Position numbers and translations under genes: made by a program | Shown: one piece after another, positions 59,356 to 64,000 of the stretch | Layout of the letters: each line of letters begins with the position of its first letter | Numbering within the stretch: position 1 is the stretch's first letter | Notes under the pieces: model-generated | What the model saw: the letters and a program-made list of their open reading frames with translations, nothing else | The model's database searches: none | What the model was told of the DNA's origin: nothing | Origin: Polytrichum commune | Taxonomy: Eukaryota > Streptophyta > Polytrichopsida > Polytrichales > Polytrichaceae | Direction: 5' to 3' | Length of the DNA stretch: 64,000 nucleotides | Assembly (NCBI GenBank): GCA_950295325.1 | Contig: OX485809.1 | Location: 24,738,001 to 24,802,000 of the forward strand

Positions 59356-59717
59356 GGGCCACTTCACACGGGGTCCCAAGTTTCAAGTCCCATTCATGTT
59401 AGTAAGTCCCAGCTTGCGAGTTTCAAGAAATCACTAAAATATGGTTAAATATCATCAAAGTCTGATTTCTATACAAAATATTTGCAGGACTTGGGTTGAG
59501 AGTTGGGTCTGGTTTTTTGCTCGACATAATTTGCAACACAAGTCCCGAGCCTCACCTCGAAAAAGTGTTGCCATGTAGGCATCCATGTCATAGTTGAGAC
59601 TTGGGATCCCATGTGAAGTGGTAAGTCCTAACTTCCATGCTCTCAACGGTTGAGATTGCATGGATTAACCTCATATGACTTGGGACTTAGGACTTGGGAC
59701 CCCGTGTGAACCGGCCC
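59356..59717. mobile_element. 362-bp TIR element, TTA target duplication (PIF/Harbinger-like MITE)
   Basis: The left end is GGGCCACTTCACACGGGGTC; the right end reversed is GGGCCGGTTCACACGGGGTC. Both go on CCAAGT. The TIR is about 28 bases with two mismatches. TTA flanks it at 59353-59355 and 59718-59720, a classic PIF/Harbinger duplication. The phrase ACTTGGGA(C/T) and its reverse occur several times inside. Non-coding. Confidence 0.85.
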
Positions 59718-59720
59718 TTA

Positions 59721-60239
59721 AGAGAGAGAGAGCATGCTTCATGTTGAGTATTATTATGATCCCCCCAAAAAGAGACCAACTTTCTATGAAGATGATATAC
59801 TCGAGGTATATGAGGATATTTTGGTTAGGGTCCTTGATCAGGCACCTATTTTTGTCTCCCAATCGGCAGTATAGACGCTCCAATTCAGTGGGTAAGATTT
59901 GGTGACTTAGTTGCCACCCTGATGATATCTGGGTTTATCGCCTTAGCAGAAATTAAACTACACCCACCAACCTGCAAAGTTAGGAGTGCTATCCACCAAG
60001 GTATGACACGCTTGATGTTTGTGGGCGAGGTGGACAAATTAGGAGGCGAAAACTTTCGCAAATATGAGGCAACATACCCTTTGACAACTATGGGAACGGA
60101 GGTTATGGTTATGATGGGTCTTATGAAAATGGGCATGGGCATACATGCATATGGTAGCTATGCACATGCAGGGGGGGGGGGCATATGAACATAAGCGTAT
60201 GGAGTTTGGTGGACTCAAGATATTAATTCATATCCACAT
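59721..60239. other. Gene-free stretch
   Basis: Overlapping open frames on both strands at 59885-60188 show no family resemblance. A run of 11 G lies at 60171-60181. Confidence 0.3.
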
Positions 60240-60560
60240 GTGTAACAGGGCTGACTGGACACATGGTTGCAAGCCTATGTCTCAAAGTGATTGGACCGCA
60301 TGCTCAAAATATGATACCCATTGTAGGTTCAATAGTCAACATAAAAGGGGACCGGGGGGGGGGGAACTACATGACTATTTAATGAGCACAAAAATCTTCC
60401 TTTTGATAACAAATGTGATATCCACACGAGCTCTAAAATTTATGAGGAAAGTGGCTATTGTCTTGATCTAGATTTGCTAACCATCTCGTACTAATCACGT
60501 GTTTCATATTCTAGGAGAAGCGAACTAGTTGGATTCAACAACTATCTGAGACTTGTCTAC
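60240..60560. repeat. Interspersed repeat family R6, copy 1
   Basis: GCTCAAAATATGATACCCAT, GGTTCAATAGTCAACATAA, TTTAATGAGCACAAAAATC, GATATCCACACGAGCTC and TTCTAGGAGAAGCGAACTAG occur here and, in the same order, at 62150-62440. A run of 11 G (60354-60364) is present here only. Confidence 0.65.
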
Positions 60561-61382
60561 CTAAATCATCATATGTAATTGAAAGAACAACACAAATCCA
60601 TCACTATCATAGATTTTGCGTATTCTCCAGTGATGTTGGACAAGTTTCTAGTGACGCATGATAATAGCCCAAGACTCATATGCTTGTTGATGCCCTTAGA
60701 ACATGCTTGTGAAGCCATTATTCCCATACTTTAAAGTCGCCTTCACTTACATCCTCAACTTTGTAAATTTCGATTTGAGCAAAAGGATTATAAATCGTTC
60801 TTGGTACAAGAGTGCGTCATGGCCCTTTGAAAGCTTAGGAACTCAGAGTGTACTGAGCCAATAGCACGCACCTCAGTGACTGAGCCACAACTTGAAGTTT
60901 TTTACTCTAACTTAATGCAGACAATCTGTCAGAGTTTCAAACCTCTCAATACCACTCCCTTGATTCATATCTAAGTTAAGAGGTGCCCTAATTTCCTATC
61001 TAGTGCAACATTGAAAGTTCTCAAGTAAAAGATGCCATAACTCATGTTGTTACCACATTAGTTTGGAACTTATAAAGATAGAACTCAATTTGACATTCAA
61101 AGTGTTCCAAGAATCCGGAGATGAGGGCATTGTTCACATGAAAGCCATTAGGCCATGGCTGTTGAGAGTCCTTGGATTCTCATTGGTTGAAAGTGTCATG
61201 GCTCTGCACTTTAGGTTTACATGAGGGTAGTTTTGGACCATAGCCCATAACATCTTTAATGAATGAAAAATCAACATGGAATGACACATGACAGGTATGG
61301 ATAATGTTGGTCGGGGTTGTCGGAAGTCTTTTCGGGATGGCTCTTGAAGGTAGGCATAATGAAATTTGCAATGGGAATTTGA
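60561..61382. other. Gene-free stretch
   Basis: No coding motif or element border recognised. Confidence 0.3.
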
Positions 61383-61508
61383 GTTTACACTAAGGGCTTT
61401 TGCCCTCCAAAAGCCTTTGGACTATAGTCCATGGACATCTCTATGGTCTCATCCAAAAAGTAAAGTACCGTGGTCATTTAAGAGCCATGGCATAATGCCT
61501 TTGGTGTA
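61383..61508. mobile_element. Short inverted-repeat element fragment, TTTACAC type
   Basis: TTTACACTAAGGGCTTTTGC on the left and, reversed, TTTACACCAAAGGCATTATG on the right are inverted copies, both continuing C. It resembles the TTTACAC-containing TIR family but lacks the outer GGGCC, so it may be an end-trimmed copy. Confidence 0.45.
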
Positions 61509-62149
61509 AATTGTAAACATTGCAACATGCCCTAAGATTGGAAACTTGAATTTTCAAGGCTTCCTTTTTTCTTCCTTTTTTCCTCTCGCTTTAGTTCAAT
61601 TGTAAAATATGCTTTTACATTTTATCTTCACAAATATTTGATATAGATGTTTGACACAAGAGATTCACTTCATGAAAAACTCTTGTTGAAAAACACTTTT
61701 CTCATTGGTGGGAATGATGAGAAAGGAATATAATGTAAGTTATTATACCTACACCGATATGTACAATTAGGTTGCCCCACTCTAATTTATCAACGTTTCC
61801 ACACTATTTTCAATACTTTTCCAAACAATGACAAAGAGAATAAATGTTTGTATATTGTGGTTGTTGTATGGATGAATAAACAAGTGTATGAGTTTTTGTG
61901 ATTTGGTTTTAACCAAAGATAAGTTACATGGGTAAAGAGACAACCTATTCATAAAGGCAACCCCACCACACACATATCAGAGTAAAATAGCTACATTGTT
62001 TATGGTAAGTACCGACGATTATGCAATGTTATAAATCTTGCTATATATACATATATTTATCAATTATAGTTGAATAGGTTGCTTGGACATTATCAAACAT
62101 AAAGTAGATGTGCCTAATTCAGTTCACTTATGTTAATCTGACACCTATA
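61509..62149. other. Gene-free stretch
   Basis: AT-rich, no feature beyond a weak copy of the AATAGGTTG(C/T)T(T/C)GGACATT phrase near 62072. Confidence 0.3.
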
Positions 62150-62440
62150 TTTGAGTGGTATGTGGTTTGGTATGGCTCCAAAGACGGATCATAAAAACAT
62201 GTGTTTGAAATGTGTGCTCAAAATATAATAACCATTATAGGCTCAAGTGTCAACATAATTGCAAGGACCTTATATGATCACTTAATGAGCACAAAGTATT
62301 CACTTTGATAATGAATAAGATATTTGTATGACCTCCAAAAATTATATTGAAAGTAAATACGACCTCGATTATATTTGCTAATCATCTTGTGCTAATTGTG
62401 TGTGTCGTATCCTAGGAGAAGTGAGCTAGTTGGAAAAAGT
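62150..62440. repeat. Interspersed repeat family R6, copy 2
   Basis: GCTCAAAATATAATAACCAT, GGCTCAAGTGTCAACATAAT, TTAATGAGCACAAAGTATTC and CCTAGGAGAAGTGAGCTAG follow the order of 60240-60560. Confidence 0.65.
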
Positions 62441-62529
62441 AACCAATCAAGACCCATCTTCCTTACACGACTTTACTTGGTGAAAACTTGTAGTCCATGT
62501 AAGAAGTTATAAACAGTGCGTAACTCAAA

Positions 62530-63030
62530 GTAGTAAGTGACACTGAATACCATTGAGGTGTAGAGGTACACCGTGTATAGTATTTAGTGTCACGTACAAT
62601 ATTTGCAAAGGGCCTAAATTAGATGCCCATAGGACTCAAAGTGTCATGACGGCTAATTGCCAGTATGAACCAATCCGTCAACATAAGCGTTTATTTATTT
62701 GTTTACATTACGACAATTAGTTTAGCACATTGGGGTACTTGAGATGATAGTTTTGCGTTTTAGTATGCAAGGGGATACTCTTGAGCATACTAATGTCAAG
62801 TGTCATTTGTGTTCAGTTCAGTCAACTTGTAGACCATTGTGTAATATAAACTTACACCGCATAACACTTTTGGACAAACTCATGCCAAGATGTTAATAAG
62901 CGCACTTGAACGCCAAGTGTTATGAGATGACACTAATAATAAAATTGTTGATCATTAGTGTAACCTAGTATACACCTCAAAACAAGGTAAGTGACACTAT
63001 TCCTCACATGCCACTAAACACCATAAACGG
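62530..63030. repeat. Interspersed repeat family R3, copy 2
   Basis: Same order of words as 30860-31420, ending in GGTAAGTGACACTATT, CATGCCACTAAACACCATAA and ACGGTGTT. The preceding ~90 bases add an inverted ACACCGTGTATAGTATTTAG phrase that may be the other end of the element. Confidence 0.65.
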
Positions 63031-63639
63031 TGTTGTATTTGCCTACCTCTAAACCTAGACTCTTTAAGCATAGGAGCATAGTACCCCCGGCCCATAGCCT
63101 TTCAAATCTCAAAGCTATCATCAAAACTCAACATCAAAGAATTTTTTTCTTAAAGGAACTCGAACCCTACTACGTGCATGATATCTTATAAAAACAAAGA
63201 GGGTGAGATTCCCAATACGGTTCCATTGTCATTTTTTTAGTGGTGTGATTAGTGGCAAGTGGGGATTTGATGTTCTAGGCGTGGCTGTCGCTTTGGAGTG
63301 GGTGGGAGTTCAATACGGTTTTGGCCTTTTACATCACTCCCACCATGATGCCATGTTCATGGTTGAGTGAGGCCACATCTCGGGCAAAAAAATAAAAATA
63401 AATAAAAGTCCCCATCGACGTTACGGCCTGCACATGCTCATAATAAAGAAGAAAAGTTGGGATTTTTTTTTGGGTTAGCAAAAAAATAAAAATCATCTTC
63501 AAATCCAAAAGGATGATCAACGTAGATGAGTGTGTTAAATGGATGATTTTTTTCTTTGTTCCATTAGCTGAGTTCTCTCCTAGGATATGGAACACACACA
63601 ATTAGTGTAAGATGGTTAACAAAACCAATTTGAAGCCCT

Positions 63640-63775
63640 AGACACTTTCCTCCTCATAATTTTGGAGTTCATTATTTCTTGATTTCCCTTGGTCTACGCC
63701 GGTTCTCCCAAGGTGCTTGTATTTTGGTTCCATTCTTGCATTTGATTTTTCAATTTGTGCCCCAAAGAAAAAACA
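63640..63775 (+). pseudogene. LINE 3' end fragment
   Basis: GGTTCTCCCAAGGTGCTTGT, ATTTTGGTTCCATTCTTGC and TTTTTCAATTTGTGCCCC match the last 100 bases of the LINE at 33429-34172, followed by an A-rich tail. The coding part is missing. Confidence 0.6.
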
Positions 63776-64000
63776 TAATTTCGGAGTCCTATAGATGTGT
63801 GTGATGATCATTTGTGAACTTTTTCTTGAGAATTTTCCTCTTATAGTATTGAGCAACCTTAAAAGCCAAGGGTTGAATAATGTGGCCTCAATGAGATGCT
63901 TGTCAAATAGTGATATCGAGTTTTTTTTTTCTTTCTTGAACACTTTCAATTGTATTCATGGGGTTTCTTAGAAATTGTTGAAGCTAGTGCAACAGTCTAC

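Noticed and set aside
59885-60188. Frames of 85 and 88 codons on opposite strands
   Set aside because: Mutual shadows, no domain, ends in a poly-G run.

Overview
The window looks like nuclear DNA of a land plant. It is AT-rich, has only two recognisable protein-coding genes in 64 kb, and both genes are split into short exons with GT-AG introns. The rest is mostly decayed transposable elements: many foldback and terminal-inverted-repeat (TIR) elements, 5'-truncated LINE ends, an LTR retrotransposon fragment, and pogo-like and Tc1-like DNA transposons. The species cannot be told from the sequence. The gene families (OSCA channel; acyl-CoA thioesterase with a cyclic-nucleotide-binding domain) are those of green plants. 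The high transposon load, the Tc1- and pogo-type elements and the many long G/C runs would suit a large, transposon-rich genome, possibly of a non-flowering plant, but that is a guess.

Layout. 1-1.2 kb: end of an LTR retrotransposon with a broken PHD-finger reading frame upstream of an LTR-like unit. 3.1-4.5 kb: pogo-like transposon with a frameshifted transposase. 5.6-6.8 kb: a 1.16-kb element with perfect 24-bp TIRs and internal 188-bp tandem repeats. 8.5-15.6 kb (minus strand): complete ten-exon OSCA2-type calcium-channel gene coding for 731 residues, with a long foldback element in intron 7. 16.1-17.2 and 19.0-19.5 kb: two TIR elements that share their ends with three others in the window (32.9, 47.7, 59.4 kb). 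17.6-18.6 kb: LINE remnant. 21.6-22.2 kb: a hairpin and a TIR element side by side. 23.9-30.0 kb (plus strand): acyl-CoA thioesterase gene, CNB domain plus double hotdog, ending in the peroxisomal signal SKL. A foldback element and a hAT-type element sit in its introns, and the exon joining the two hotdog halves could not be placed with proper splice sites. 30-56 kb: no gene; four interspersed repeat families, LINE ends and a 160-bp hairpin. 56.3-59.0 kb: Tc1-like transposon with a dead transposase, a small element nested in it, and a tRNA-Ala-like remnant. 59.3-64 kb: another TIR element, interspersed repeats and a LINE end.

The two genes lie in opposite orientation with about 8 kb between their 5' ends and show no sign of working together. 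One makes a membrane channel that opens on osmotic or mechanical stress. The other makes a peroxisomal enzyme that hydrolyses acyl-CoAs. I found no CRISPR array, rRNA gene or intact tRNA, and no convincing new cellular pathway. The unusual material lies in the mobile elements. Exon borders were placed by hand from reading frame, splice dinucleotides and family resemblance; no alignment was run.
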